A stretch of 64,000 bases of DNA, taken from contig NZ_JANZNQ010000004.1 in the NCBI RefSeq assembly GCF_027257955.1, forward strand, positions 186,001-250,000, given 5' to 3'. Position 1 is the stretch's first letter. The number at the start of each line of letters is the position of its first letter. The notes under the pieces were generated by a model. The model did not search any database. It saw only the letters and a list, made by a program, of their open reading frames with translations, and had not been told where the DNA came from. The translations under genes and the position numbers were made by a program. Source of the DNA: Zhongshania aquatica. GTDB lineage: Bacteria; Pseudomonadota; Gammaproteobacteria; Pseudomonadales; Spongiibacteraceae. Shown piece after piece: positions 1 through 9,000 of this stretch.

Positions 1-305
1 AAGTTCTCGAAGCCTACAAAATTGAAAATGAGTACGGCCGTAAAATTGACAGCTACAAAGGCGTTGCTTCGGTTGGCGGTTCTGACCGTGAAGTTAACTT
101 CCTGCGTATTGGTCGTATCGGTTTGATGTATCAAACAACTGATGGTGAGCAATCAGGTGCTTGGGATCAAGATCAGCGCAAGTGGGTTGAGCTAGATTCT
201 GGTGACTACCGCGGTGCTATCCAAAAGGGTCTGCGGATTTCGAACAAGCAGGCTTCTATCGATATCATGAAACTCCCGATTCCGGCTCCGGAGGCTGCTA
301 AATAA
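1..305 (+). CDS. DUF3450 family protein, C-terminal part (gene cut by window start)
   Basis: The open frame enters from the left edge (first full codon at base 3) and ends with TAA at 303-305, so only about the last 100 residues are present. The tail contains the phrase FLRIGRIGLMYQT and then SGAWD, which I recognise as typical of the C-terminus of DUF3450 proteins. In vibrios this family is encoded first in TonB2 operons, directly before TtpC, and the same order is seen here. The stop codon overlaps the next start (TAATG), so translation is probably coupled. DUF3450 proteins are usually exported coiled-coil proteins. Their exact role in TonB energy transduction is not settled. Confidence 0.85.
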   Translation, partial: VLEAYKIENEYGRKIDSYKGVASVGGSDREVNFLRIGRIGLMYQTTDGEQSGAWDQDQRKWVELDSGDYRGAIQKGLRISNKQASIDIMKLPIPAPEAAK

Positions 306-1693
306 TGAAACGTAATCTATTAAAGGCCGCTGTGTTGGCATTCAGCGGTGCGATTGCCGTTGCATCCATGCCGGCGATGGCCGAAGACGCTAAGTCGCTT
401 GACGAACTATTGAAAATGGTTAAGCAGGGCTACGCAACTGATGCTCGCGAAAACAAAGAACGCGAGCAACGCTTTGCAGCCGCTCGTTATGATCAGCAAA
501 AAACCCTTGATGAAGCTAAGCGCACATTGGCTGCTGAAGAAAAGCGTTCGTCTGATCTAGAAAAAACATTTGAAGAAAACGAAACAGTTATCACTGAAAA
601 GCAACGTCAGTTGAAAGAGCGTCTAGGTACCCTGACAGAATTGTTTGGTCACCTAACATCTACAGCGGGCGACCTTCGTTCTAACTTTTTGTCTTCTATC
701 ATCAGTGTTCAGTTTCCTAAACGTGACCAATTCATCGATGACCTAATCGCTAAAATGTCTGGCGCAGAAGAGCTGCCAAGCATCGAAGAGATCGAGCGGG
801 TTTGGTTTGAACTTCAGCGTGAAATGACCGAATCTGGTCGCATCGTTAAGTTCAAAACTCCGGTGACAACTGCTGGCGGTGAGACAAACGAGCAAGAAGT
901 TGTTCGTGTTGGTACTTTCAACATGGTTAACACTGAAGGCGAATACTTGCAGTACATCCCTGAAACTGGTGCGCTTGCTATTTTGTCTCGTCAGCCAAGT
1001 GGTCCATACATGAGCTGGGCTGAAGACCTTGCGCAAAGCACGTCAGGCATGAGCCCGTTTGGTGTTGACCCTACAGGCCCTACTGGTGGTTCATATCTAG
1101 CTGCATTGATTGATAGCCCGACTCTTACCGAGCGCTGGCATCAAGGTGGTGTGGTTGGTTATGTGATTACCGCAGTTGGTGCCTTGGCGATGTTAATTGC
1201 TTTCTGGCGCTTAATTGTTCTTTCTATCGAAGATATGAAAGTGAACAGTCAGCTGAAAAGCAAAAAAGCAAACACCAACAACAGCCTTGGTCGTGTGTTG
1301 AAAGTGCATGAAGATAATCCAACCATGGATTCAGAGACTCTTGAGCTGAAACTTTCAGAAGCAATTTTGAAAGAAACACCACGCTTAGAGAATTCTCTAA
1401 ACCTTCTGAAAATTATTGCTGCAGTAGCGCCTCTACTAGGTCTACTCGGTACAGTAACCGGTATGATTATTACCTTCCAGGCGATTACTATCTTCGGTGC
1501 AGGCGATCCGAAAGCAATGGCTGGCGGTATCTCTGGTGCACTTGTAACGACTGTACTTGGTCTGGTGGTTGCGATCCCAACAGTTCTGCTGCACACCTTC
1601 GTTAGTGGTCGTGCCAAGAAGATTATCCATGTTCTTGATCAGCAAACTACGGGCATCATTGCCGAACACACGGAAGGTCACGCGGGGAATTAA
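305..1693 (+). CDS. ttpC: TtpC-like MotA/TolQ/ExbB family proton channel protein
   Basis: 462 residues. Residues 1-26 form a signal peptide ending AMA. Residues 30-115 are highly charged and predicted coiled coil. A membrane segment lies near 285-305, and the C-terminal third (about 360-445) is the MotA/TolQ/ExbB channel domain with the LLGLLGTVTGMI signature. The long periplasmic N-terminus separates it from ordinary ExbB (about 230 residues) and matches TtpC of Vibrio TonB2 systems. There TtpC is needed together with ExbB2, ExbD2 and TonB2 to power outer-membrane siderophore receptors. It lies in the same order here and is coupled to the upstream gene by a TAATG overlap. I infer an inner-membrane energy-transduction role. 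The substrate receptor is not visible in this window. Confidence 0.9.
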   Translation: MKRNLLKAAVLAFSGAIAVASMPAMAEDAKSLDELLKMVKQGYATDARENKEREQRFAAARYDQQKTLDEAKRTLAAEEKRSSDLEKTFEENETVITEKQRQLKERLGTLTELFGHLTSTAGDLRSNFLSSIISVQFPKRDQFIDDLIAKMSGAEELPSIEEIERVWFELQREMTESGRIVKFKTPVTTAGGETNEQEVVRVGTFNMVNTEGEYLQYIPETGALAILSRQPSGPYMSWAEDLAQSTSGMSPFGVDPTGPTGGSYLAALIDSPTLTERWHQGGVVGYVITAVGALAMLIAFWRLIVLSIEDMKVNSQLKSKKANTNNSLGRVLKVHEDNPTMDSETLELKLSEAILKETPRLENSLNLLKIIAAVAPLLGLLGTVTGMIITFQAITIFGAGDPKAMAGGISGALVTTVLGLVVAIPTVLLHTFVSGRAKKIIHVLDQQTTGIIAEHTEGHAGN

Positions 1694-1696
1694 GCG

Positions 1697-2224
1697 ATGT
1701 ACCTACTGAATGAATGGATCGAGATTATCCGAAGATTCATGGATTCGGGCGGCGACGTACTTTGGGCGATCGCCGGCCTAACTTTCCTGATGTGGACGCT
1801 CGCTCTAGAAAGACTTTGGTATTACAAATTTAGCCTGTCGAAAGACGTCAATGGTGCTATTGGTTCTTGGGAAAAGCGTGCGGAGCGCAAATCCTGGAAT
1901 GCCAAGCAGGTTCGCGAGAAGTTGATATCTGAGGTATCGCTTAAAATTAATGCGAGTTTGCCGATGATCCAGACTATGGTGGCGTTATGCCCACTGCTGG
2001 GATTGTTGGGCACGGTTACCGGTATGATTGAAGTGTTTAACATCATGGCGGTAACTGGTGGTGGCGATGCGAAATCGATGGCTGGCGGTGTTTCAAAAGC
2101 AACAATCCCGACTATGGCGGGTATGGTTGCCGCTTTGTCAGGTGTCTTTATCAATACTTATGTAAAGAGTATTGCAGACCGTGAAAGCGAGCTTTTGGAA
2201 GACCATCTGACAACAGATCACTAA
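1697..2224 (+). CDS. exbB2: ExbB-type biopolymer transporter (TonB2 system)
   Basis: 175 residues, short for ExbB as expected for ExbB2. A membrane segment at about 20-40 is followed by a cytoplasmic stretch and then the conserved pair of C-terminal helices with CPLLGLLGTVTGMIEVF near 95-112 and an AGMVAALSG segment. ExbB forms the pentameric proton channel around ExbD helices in the inner membrane and drives TonB. It starts 4 bases after the ttpC stop and is followed by exbD after 10 bases, so the genes are clearly in one transcript. Having two MotA/TolQ/ExbB proteins in tandem, one long and one short, is diagnostic of this TonB system class. Confidence 0.93.
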   Translation: MYLLNEWIEIIRRFMDSGGDVLWAIAGLTFLMWTLALERLWYYKFSLSKDVNGAIGSWEKRAERKSWNAKQVREKLISEVSLKINASLPMIQTMVALCPLLGLLGTVTGMIEVFNIMAVTGGGDAKSMAGGVSKATIPTMAGMVAALSGVFINTYVKSIADRESELLEDHLTTDH

Positions 2225-2234
2225 GAGAACGAAC

Positions 2235-2642
2235 ATGAGAAGGAATAAAAGAGCCGGAACAGAGGATAATCCCTCTGAAATAGACTTGACGCCGATGCTC
2301 GACGTTGTGTTTATCATGTTGATCTTCTTTATTGTAACGGCGTCCTTTATTAAGGAAGCTGGTGTCGAGGTGAATCGCCCTGACGCGTCAACATCAAGTA
2401 AGAAAGAGAATGTAAATATTCTGATTGCTGTAACAGCAACTAATGAAATATGGATTGATAAGCGCCGGGTTGATAAGCGTGCGGTTCGCTCTGTTGTTGA
2501 GCGGATGCATGCGGAAAATCCTAAAGGTGCCGTGGTTATTCAGGCTGATAAAGCTTCGAATACCGAAACGGTTACTGCGGTTATCGATGCCAGCCGTTCA
2601 GCGGGTGTATACGATGTTTCATTGGCCACTGAAGATAGCTGA
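2235..2642 (+). CDS. exbD2: ExbD-type biopolymer transport protein (TonB2 system)
   Basis: 135 residues. The N-terminus is short and cytoplasmic. A single membrane helix begins with the conserved phrase DLTPMLDVVFIMLIFFIVT, where the Asp of MLD is the proton-carrying residue of the ExbD/TolR family. The remaining 90 residues form the periplasmic domain (ILIAVTATNEIWID, VVIQADKAS). Length and motif are normal for ExbD. It sits between exbB2 and tonB2 with spacers of 10 and 5 bases. The partner roles are well established for the family: ExbB/ExbD convert proton flow into movement of TonB. Confidence 0.94.
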   Translation: MRRNKRAGTEDNPSEIDLTPMLDVVFIMLIFFIVTASFIKEAGVEVNRPDASTSSKKENVNILIAVTATNEIWIDKRRVDKRAVRSVVERMHAENPKGAVVIQADKASNTETVTAVIDASRSAGVYDVSLATEDS

Positions 2643-2647
2643 TCAAT

Positions 2648-3250
2648 ATGAATATTATTCGACTATTAATTGGTGCGGTATTGGCATTTGTGGTGACAGC
2701 ATCGCTGTTCATCCTGATGCCATATCTTATCGAGATGGCTGACAAAACGCTGGACGAAAAGCCGCGTACAAAGCTAGCTGATATACAGATGCCGGACACC
2801 AAAATTGAAACAATGAAGGACAGCAAGCCCGATAAGCCGAAGGAGCCAGATGAGCCACCGCCGGATATGGAGCAACCTGAGATGGAAGACATCAATCCAA
2901 ATTTGGATGTTGTCAATATGACCCCAGCTCAGAGTGTTGATTTGACAAATACCGCTGGCGGGCTTTCAGCCTCTGATGGCGAGTACTTGCCAATCGTTAA
3001 AGTTGCCCCTATATATCCGCGTCGTGCGCAGAGTCGTGGTGTAACTGGCTACTGTACGGTTGAGTACACGGTAACCAAGGCGGGTACCACTAGGGATATC
3101 GTTGCGGTAGATTGCGAGCCGTCGGGATATTTCGAGCGTGCTTCGATCAAGGCAGCTGAGAAATTTAAGTACAAACCGCGTGTGTCTGATGGCGAGCCTA
3201 TTGAGGTTCCGGGCATACAAAACCGGTTCACTTATGAGTTGGAAAAATGA
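2648..3250 (+). CDS. tonB2: Energy transducer TonB2
   Basis: 200 residues. An N-terminal membrane anchor occupies about residues 5-28. A proline/acid-rich linker follows (KPKEPDEPPPDME region, about 55-85). The C-terminal domain (about 120-200) carries the family hallmarks YPRRAQSRGVTGYC, the AEKFKYKP phrase and a final RFTYELEK. The linker is short compared with E. coli TonB (239 residues), as is usual for TonB2. It spans the periplasm and contacts TonB boxes of outer-membrane receptors. The stop codon overlaps the start of the TPR gene (ATGA), consistent with translational coupling. Confidence 0.93.
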   Translation: MNIIRLLIGAVLAFVVTASLFILMPYLIEMADKTLDEKPRTKLADIQMPDTKIETMKDSKPDKPKEPDEPPPDMEQPEMEDINPNLDVVNMTPAQSVDLTNTAGGLSASDGEYLPIVKVAPIYPRRAQSRGVTGYCTVEYTVTKAGTTRDIVAVDCEPSGYFERASIKAAEKFKYKPRVSDGEPIEVPGIQNRFTYELEK

Positions 3251-4632
3251 TGTCTGATTATCACTTGAGCACTAAATCGTTGCGTCCGGTGTTGGTCAAG
3301 CTGGGTTGTTCTATCGCTCTCGGTGTAGCTACAGTGTTTGCCATGCCAATTGTAAGTTCATCCTTACAGCCGGTGCTTGGTGAGCAGAGCGTGGGCATTG
3401 CCCACGCCGCTGAGAAGAAAGAGAAGCCCAAAAAGAGCACACGTAGAACGCCAGCTATCCGCGCTAAAATTTATGAAAAGCTAAATGCAGCGCAGGAAGC
3501 GGCGGACGCGAAAAAGTACAATGAAGCCATCAAGTTACTCAATGATCTCCGTGATACAGAGGGTCGGAACTCGCTGAATAGCTATGAGCTTGCCAATCTC
3601 TACAATATGTATGCGTTTATTTACTTTACTCAGGAAAAGTATGAGTTAGCGCTAGATGCATATCGTAACGTTGTAAAGCAGCCGGATATTCCGGAAGCCA
3701 TGGAGTTAAACACTAAATACACCATTGCCCAGCTTTACTTTGTAAAAGAAGATTACAAAGGCGGCGTAAGCACTCTGTTAGAGTGGTTCAAAGCCAAGCA
3801 AGCCTTAGGCGAAGATCCTGGTGCTGGCGCATATGCGCTTTTGTCGCAGGGTTACTACCAGCTTAAAGATCTTGACCGTGCGTTGAAGTATATTGAAGTT
3901 GCAATCAATGACTACACGAGCCGCGGGAAAGTCCCTAAAGAGCAGTGGTGGGGCTTGCAGCGTTATTTGTACTATGAAAAGAATGATATTAAGCGCGTAG
4001 CTGCGATTCTTGAAGAGACGCTAAAGTATTACCAGAAAAAAGCCTACTGGCTTCAGTTGTCAGCAATGTACAACGAACTCAAAATGGATGCTAAGTCTAC
4101 TGCAGCAATGGAGACGGCTTACACCGAAGGTGTTCTGGATAATGATAAAGAGCTAATCAATATGGCGTACCTCTTCCTGTCTCAGGAAGTGCCATACAAA
4201 GCAGCTAAAGTGCTTGATAAAGGTATTAAAAAGGGTGAAATCCCTGCGACATCTAAGAATCTTGAGTTGTTAGGCAACGCCTGGCGCCAGGCTCAGGAAT
4301 TGAAGAAGGCGATTCCAGAAATGGAAAAAGCAGCAGCGAAATCCGATAAGGGTGAACTGTGGTCGCGATTGGGGAACATCTATCTTGATAATGACGAGTT
4401 CGATAAGGCAGAAAAGGCCATAGAGAATGCGTTTAAGAAAGGTGATCTAAAGCGTCCTGATAGCGCGTATTTAGTGCTTGGTATGGCTCGTTTTAACCTT
4501 CAAGAGTATGACGGTGCTCGCAAAGCGTTTAAAGAAGCTGCGAAAAGCGAAAAGTCTGCCGACTATGCGAAGTCATGGATGGAGTTCATGACGAAAGAAA
4601 TTGAACGGCAAGAAGGATTGAAGGATGGCTAA
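3247..4632 (+). CDS. Tetratricopeptide-repeat protein of the TonB2 operon
   Basis: 461 residues. There is a long N-terminal export signal (hydrophobic segment about 18-36, Ala-rich end HAAE near 55), a basic stretch of about 20 residues, and then TPR-like helical repeats across the rest. Examples are AQEAADAKKYNEAIKLL, ALDAYRNVV, ALKYIEVAINDY and KAEKAIENAFKKGD. TPR domains mediate protein contacts, and this position (last gene after tonB2) matches the TPR gene of Vibrio TonB2 operons. Function beyond association with the transducer is unknown. Two start codons in tandem (3247 and 3250) are possible. Both overlap the tonB2 stop. A strong terminator follows. Confidence 0.87.
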   Translation: MMSDYHLSTKSLRPVLVKLGCSIALGVATVFAMPIVSSSLQPVLGEQSVGIAHAAEKKEKPKKSTRRTPAIRAKIYEKLNAAQEAADAKKYNEAIKLLNDLRDTEGRNSLNSYELANLYNMYAFIYFTQEKYELALDAYRNVVKQPDIPEAMELNTKYTIAQLYFVKEDYKGGVSTLLEWFKAKQALGEDPGAGAYALLSQGYYQLKDLDRALKYIEVAINDYTSRGKVPKEQWWGLQRYLYYEKNDIKRVAAILEETLKYYQKKAYWLQLSAMYNELKMDAKSTAAMETAYTEGVLDNDKELINMAYLFLSQEVPYKAAKVLDKGIKKGEIPATSKNLELLGNAWRQAQELKKAIPEMEKAAAKSDKGELWSRLGNIYLDNDEFDKAEKAIENAFKKGDLKRPDSAYLVLGMARFNLQEYDGARKAFKEAAKSEKSADYAKSWMEFMTKEIERQEGLKDG

Positions 4633-4655
4633 GTAAGCATCTTTGAAATTCTGCG

Positions 4656-4682
4656 AAAAGGCACCCTAGGGTGCCTTTTTTT
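4656..4682 (+). terminator. Rho-independent terminator of the TonB2 operon
   Basis: A self-complementary block AAAAGGCACCCTAGGGTGCC followed by seven T residues starts 24 bases after the TPR gene stop. The stem is perfect and GC-rich at its core. The A-run on the left makes it potentially bidirectional, but both flanking genes run in the plus direction. Confidence 0.93.
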
Positions 4683-4759
4683 GTATTTGAGTGATGGACG
4701 GATAGTGTTTCACTTCCTATAGTTCTATTGCGAGTTTTTAAATAAGAGTAGTTTTTTAC

Positions 4760-5749
4760 ATGCGCCCGCTGGTAATTAGTTTTAAACAGTTTTCGTTGCT
4801 AGCTTGTGCCTATCTATGGCTAGGTGCCGTGCATGCCGGCGATCAAGGAGAGCCGGATGATGAGGCGCGCGGGTTATTCAGTCGCACTCTTCATGGTGCA
4901 GAGTCTACTCGAGATACTTGGTCGGAGCGTTGGGTCGATTTTGCAGAGGGCGTTGACTACTTTTTTACGAAAGAAGATTCTCCACCGGACTACCAAAACG
5001 AGAGTTATGTTAAGTTGCAGCTAAAGCAGACCTGGGAAGAGCACGGTATTATTCAGACCGATGTTCGAGTGAAAGCGAAGTTTGATCTGCCAAATACTCA
5101 GCGAAATGCAAAGCTGTTCTTTAGTAGCGACGAATACACTGAAAACTCTCTGGAGGAGCGGGTTAGAAGTAATTCGACGGGAGAGCGTTTTCGCCGCAAA
5201 GAATCAGTGTCTGGTATCGAATTGACGCCAGAGGGCGAGTGGAATAAATGGAAGCGTTCGGCGAGGATCGGTATCAAGTTGCGCGCGCCATTAGTGACCT
5301 TCGGTAGATATCGCCTGACTCGTCCCATGGATAACTGGGGGGAGTGGCTACCGGAGTTTACTCAAGAAATTTGGTATTTCAGTGATCGTGGTTGGGGAGA
5401 GACTAGCGAGTTTGAAATGCACCGGCCCTTGGGTGAAAAAATGGGGCTTCGCTACTATACCGTTCTCGAGTTTGAGGACCAAAATGACTTTTTCGAAAAT
5501 GTGCATGTTTTTTCATTAGCGCAGGGGCTATCTCAGCGGTCAGCAATGGAATATCGTGTCGGCACGGTCTTCTCAACGGAAGACAGTGCACGAATGACCG
5601 CTTATTTTGTTGGCTCGAACTACAGTTATAAGCTGTATGAGGACTGGATTTTTCTTACCGCTGGACCGGAAGTGTTTTTCCCAAGAACCGAAGGTTGGAA
5701 TGCGGAAGCAAGTTTTACTATAAAGCTTGATGTCTATTTTTCAAAGTAA
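4760..5749 (+). CDS. Exported protein, predicted outer-membrane beta-barrel
   Basis: 329 residues with a signal peptide of about 26 residues ending VHAG. I do not recognise a named family. The mature part is rich in alternating aromatic/polar segments (for example QLKQTWEEHGI, VKAKFDL, RIGIKLRAP, QEIWYFSD, LRYYTVLEFE, YRVGTVFS) that look like beta-strands. It ends SFTIKLDVYFSK, with the phenylalanine two residues before the end. This is compatible with an outer-membrane barrel whose last strand ends in an aromatic residue. It is separated from the TonB operon by a terminator and stands alone. An outer-membrane location is an inference. No ligand can be suggested. Confidence 0.7.
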   Translation: MRPLVISFKQFSLLACAYLWLGAVHAGDQGEPDDEARGLFSRTLHGAESTRDTWSERWVDFAEGVDYFFTKEDSPPDYQNESYVKLQLKQTWEEHGIIQTDVRVKAKFDLPNTQRNAKLFFSSDEYTENSLEERVRSNSTGERFRRKESVSGIELTPEGEWNKWKRSARIGIKLRAPLVTFGRYRLTRPMDNWGEWLPEFTQEIWYFSDRGWGETSEFEMHRPLGEKMGLRYYTVLEFEDQNDFFENVHVFSLAQGLSQRSAMEYRVGTVFSTEDSARMTAYFVGSNYSYKLYEDWIFLTAGPEVFFPRTEGWNAEASFTIKLDVYFSK

Positions 5750-6084
5750 GCTTTACTGCATACCCCGTCTGAACTAGATTACCTTCTTCTTCGAGTGATA
5801 CGTCATCTTTGATCCGCCTTGACGTGGCGAGTGTTAGTTGGCGCGATGTGTGCTAGAACTAGAAGTAGCACTAAGTAGATTGTGTTCCACGGGTTTAAAT
5901 GTATCCCCCTTCAATCTTCGTGTTTCGCTATAAAGCCGTAGTTAATTTGTAAGGCACAAGGTCTATGCTTATAGGATATATGCATATTGGTCTATCAGAG
6001 TTGTTTAGCCAGGCCTTGTGTTTCGTAGATATATTCAATGTATAAACGGATGTTGACGTAAATGCGTTTTCCGCAGGAGAAGTA
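5750..6084 (+). other. Intergenic region, 335 bases, no gene seen
   Basis: I find no open frame with gene-like composition. It carries the presumed promoter of the transglutaminase-family gene (see 5947-5975) and an AGGAG ribosome-binding site at 6076-6080 ahead of the ATG at 6085. No terminator-like hairpin with a T-run is visible after the upstream gene. Confidence 0.6.
5947..5975 (+). promoter_or_regulatory. Possible sigma-70 promoter before the DUF2126 gene
   Basis: TTGTAA at 5947-5952 and TATAGG at 5970-5975 are separated by 17 bases, about 110 bases before the start codon. The match is moderate (four of six bases in each element), so this is a candidate only. Confidence 0.3.
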
Positions 6085-9000
6085 ATGACAATTCGCGTGG
6101 CTATTCATCACAAGACTTATTATAGTTTTGACCGCCTAGTTAACCTTTCGCCACACATTATACGCCTGCGGCCGGCGCCGCATAGCAGAACGCCAATTCA
6201 CAGTTACAGTATGAAGATTGTACCTGAAACGCATTTTTTGAACTGGCAGCAAGACGCGTTTGGCAATTACTTGGGCCGACTGGTTTTTCCAGAGAAAACC
6301 GATAAATTCTCGGTCGAAGTCGAAGTCCTGGCGGATATGACCGTTATCAACCCTTTTGACTTCTTCGTTGAGGAATACGCAGAGAAATTTCCTTTCTACT
6401 ATAAAAAGCAACTTAAGAAAGAGTTGGCACCTTATCTTGAGAAAGAAAAACAGGGTAAATTATTCAATAAATTAGTGAAGTCAATTTCCAATACGAAGCG
6501 CCCGGTGAATGATTTTCTGGTTGAGGTAAACCAAACCCTTGAAAAGAAAATTGAGTACTGCCTTCGTTTTGAGCCTGGCGTACAGGACCCCGAAGAAACA
6601 TTGCAATTGGCGAAAGGCTCCTGCCGTGATTCCGCGTGGTTAGCTGTGCAGTTGTTTCGTCACTTGGGTATAGCGGCGCGCTTCGCGTCCGGCTATTTGG
6701 TGCAGTTAACCTCTGACGAAAAGTCCTTGGATGGCCCGAGTGGTCCAGAAGAAGACTTTACTGATTTGCACGCTTGGTGTGAAGTATACATTCCGGGCGC
6801 CGGTTGGATCGGCCTTGATCCTACGTCAGGCTTGTTTGCTAGCGAAGGTCATATTCCGCTTGCGTGTACTCCCGATCCGGTGTCTGCGGCGCCCATAGAA
6901 GGTTATACCGATGAGTGTGAAGTGGAATTTGATTATTCCAATGTTGTTGAGCGTGTTCATGAAGATCCCCGCGTTACCAAGCCTTATAGTGACGATCAGT
7001 GGGCTGATATTTTATTGCTTGGCGAACAAGTTGACGACGATCTCATTAAAAATGATGTTCGACTTACGATGGGAGGTGAGCCTACATTTGTATCTGTTGA
7101 TGATATGGAATCCCCCCAGTGGAATATAGAGGCGCTTGGCGCCGAAAAGATAAGTTTAGCGAAAACACTGCTGTTGAAATTGCGTGATCATTTTGCGCCG
7201 CAGGGCTTATTGCATTATGGCCAGGGGAAATGGTACCCCGGTGAGGAAGTACCGCGCTGGGCGCTAGGTTTGTTTTGGCGAAAAGATAATGAGCCGCTGT
7301 GGGCTGATTCGGCGCTTTTGGCTCGAGTTGATAATGACTACGGCCACAATGTGGCGACCTCAGAAAAGTTCGCGTTAAGTCTGGCAGAAAAGCTAAGTTT
7401 AGCTAAAGACTATGTGCAACCCGCATACGAGGATGCCCTGTACTACTTATTACAGGAGCAAAAAATACCGAAGAATATCGATATTCTAGCGTCTAAAATC
7501 AGTGATGATCTTGGTCGTCGGCGTCTTGCGCGATTGCTAGAGCAAGGTTTTAAAGACCCTACTGGCTATGTCGTTCCGCTAGCGTGGGAGCCGGTGATAG
7601 GCGAGTGGATAAGCAGTGTTTGGAATGTAAAGCGCGAGCGTCTGATACTCACTCCCGGTGATTCTCCGATGGGGTTGCGCTTGCCTTTGGGGGACTTGCC
7701 TGAATTAGAAGAGCCTGAAATTCAGCCAGATCGCGATCCTTTTGAAGAGCGAGGCCCACTGCAGGCTCGTCAAGATATTCATTTTCCAATTGAGCCTACC
7801 GCGCCGACGCCACAGCGCTTGCAAAGTGCGTCTAAGGCGTTGGCTGACAAGCTCAAGTACGCCCAGAGCTTGGTAAGAACGGCAATGTGTCTCGAGGCGA
7901 GGGCAGGGAAAGTGCATATCTTTATGCCACCACTACACAGCCTTGAACATTATGTTGAACTAGTGGCGGCGATCGAAGAAACCGCTAAAGAGCTCAGTGT
8001 CCCGGTAATTTTAGAAGGCTATGAGCCGCCACGTGATCCTCGCTTACAAAAGCTCTTGGTGACGCCGGACCCAGGTGTTATCGAGGTGAACGTACACCCC
8101 ACATCGAGCTGGAAAGAATTGGTGGCGAACACCACTGAGTTGTATTCCGCGGCACGTGAATCGCGTCTCGCAGCAGAAAAATTTATGTTAGATGGCCGTC
8201 ATACCGGGACCGGCGGCGGTAATCACATTACTTTGGGCGGTGTAACGCCTAGTGACAGCCCCATATTACGACGTCCAGATCTGTTGCGCAGTTTGGTCAC
8301 GTTTTGGCAGCATCATCCAAGCTTGTCATATATTTTCTCAAGTGCATTTATTGGGCCGACGAGTCAGGCGCCGCGAGCTGATGAGGGTCGCGATGAAATG
8401 ATGTACGAGATGGAGATCGCGTTTCAGCAAATGCCTGACGGGCTGGCGGAGCAGCCTTGGTTGGTGGACAGGTTAATGCGTAACCTGCTCATCGATATTA
8501 CCGGTAATACCCATCGCGCTGAGTTTTGTATAGATAAGCTGTATGCGCCGGGCAGTGCAACCGGCCGATTGGGCATACTCGAATTTCGGGGCTTCGAAAT
8601 GCCGCCACATAGCCGGATGTCCTTGGTGCAGGCTTTGTTGATTCGAACTATGGTTGCACGATTCTGGAATGAGCCTTACAAGAAACCTTTGGTTCGTTGG
8701 GGTACAGCCCTGCACGATAAGTTCATGCTGCCGCATTATTTGTGGCAAGACATGAAAGATGTTGTGGCCGATTTGGAGCGCGCGGGCTATCCATTTAAAG
8801 CCGAATGGCTATTGCCTTTTGAAGAGTTTCGTTTCCCTCACTACGGTCGCGTCAAGCTTGATGAGATTGAAATCGAATTGCGCTGGGCTGTTGAGCCTTG
8901 GAATGTGCTCGGTGAAGAGGTAGGCAGCTTTGGTACGGCACGATATGTTGATTCGTCTGTTGAGCGGCTACAAGTTAAACTGACCGGGTTAACCGATAGT

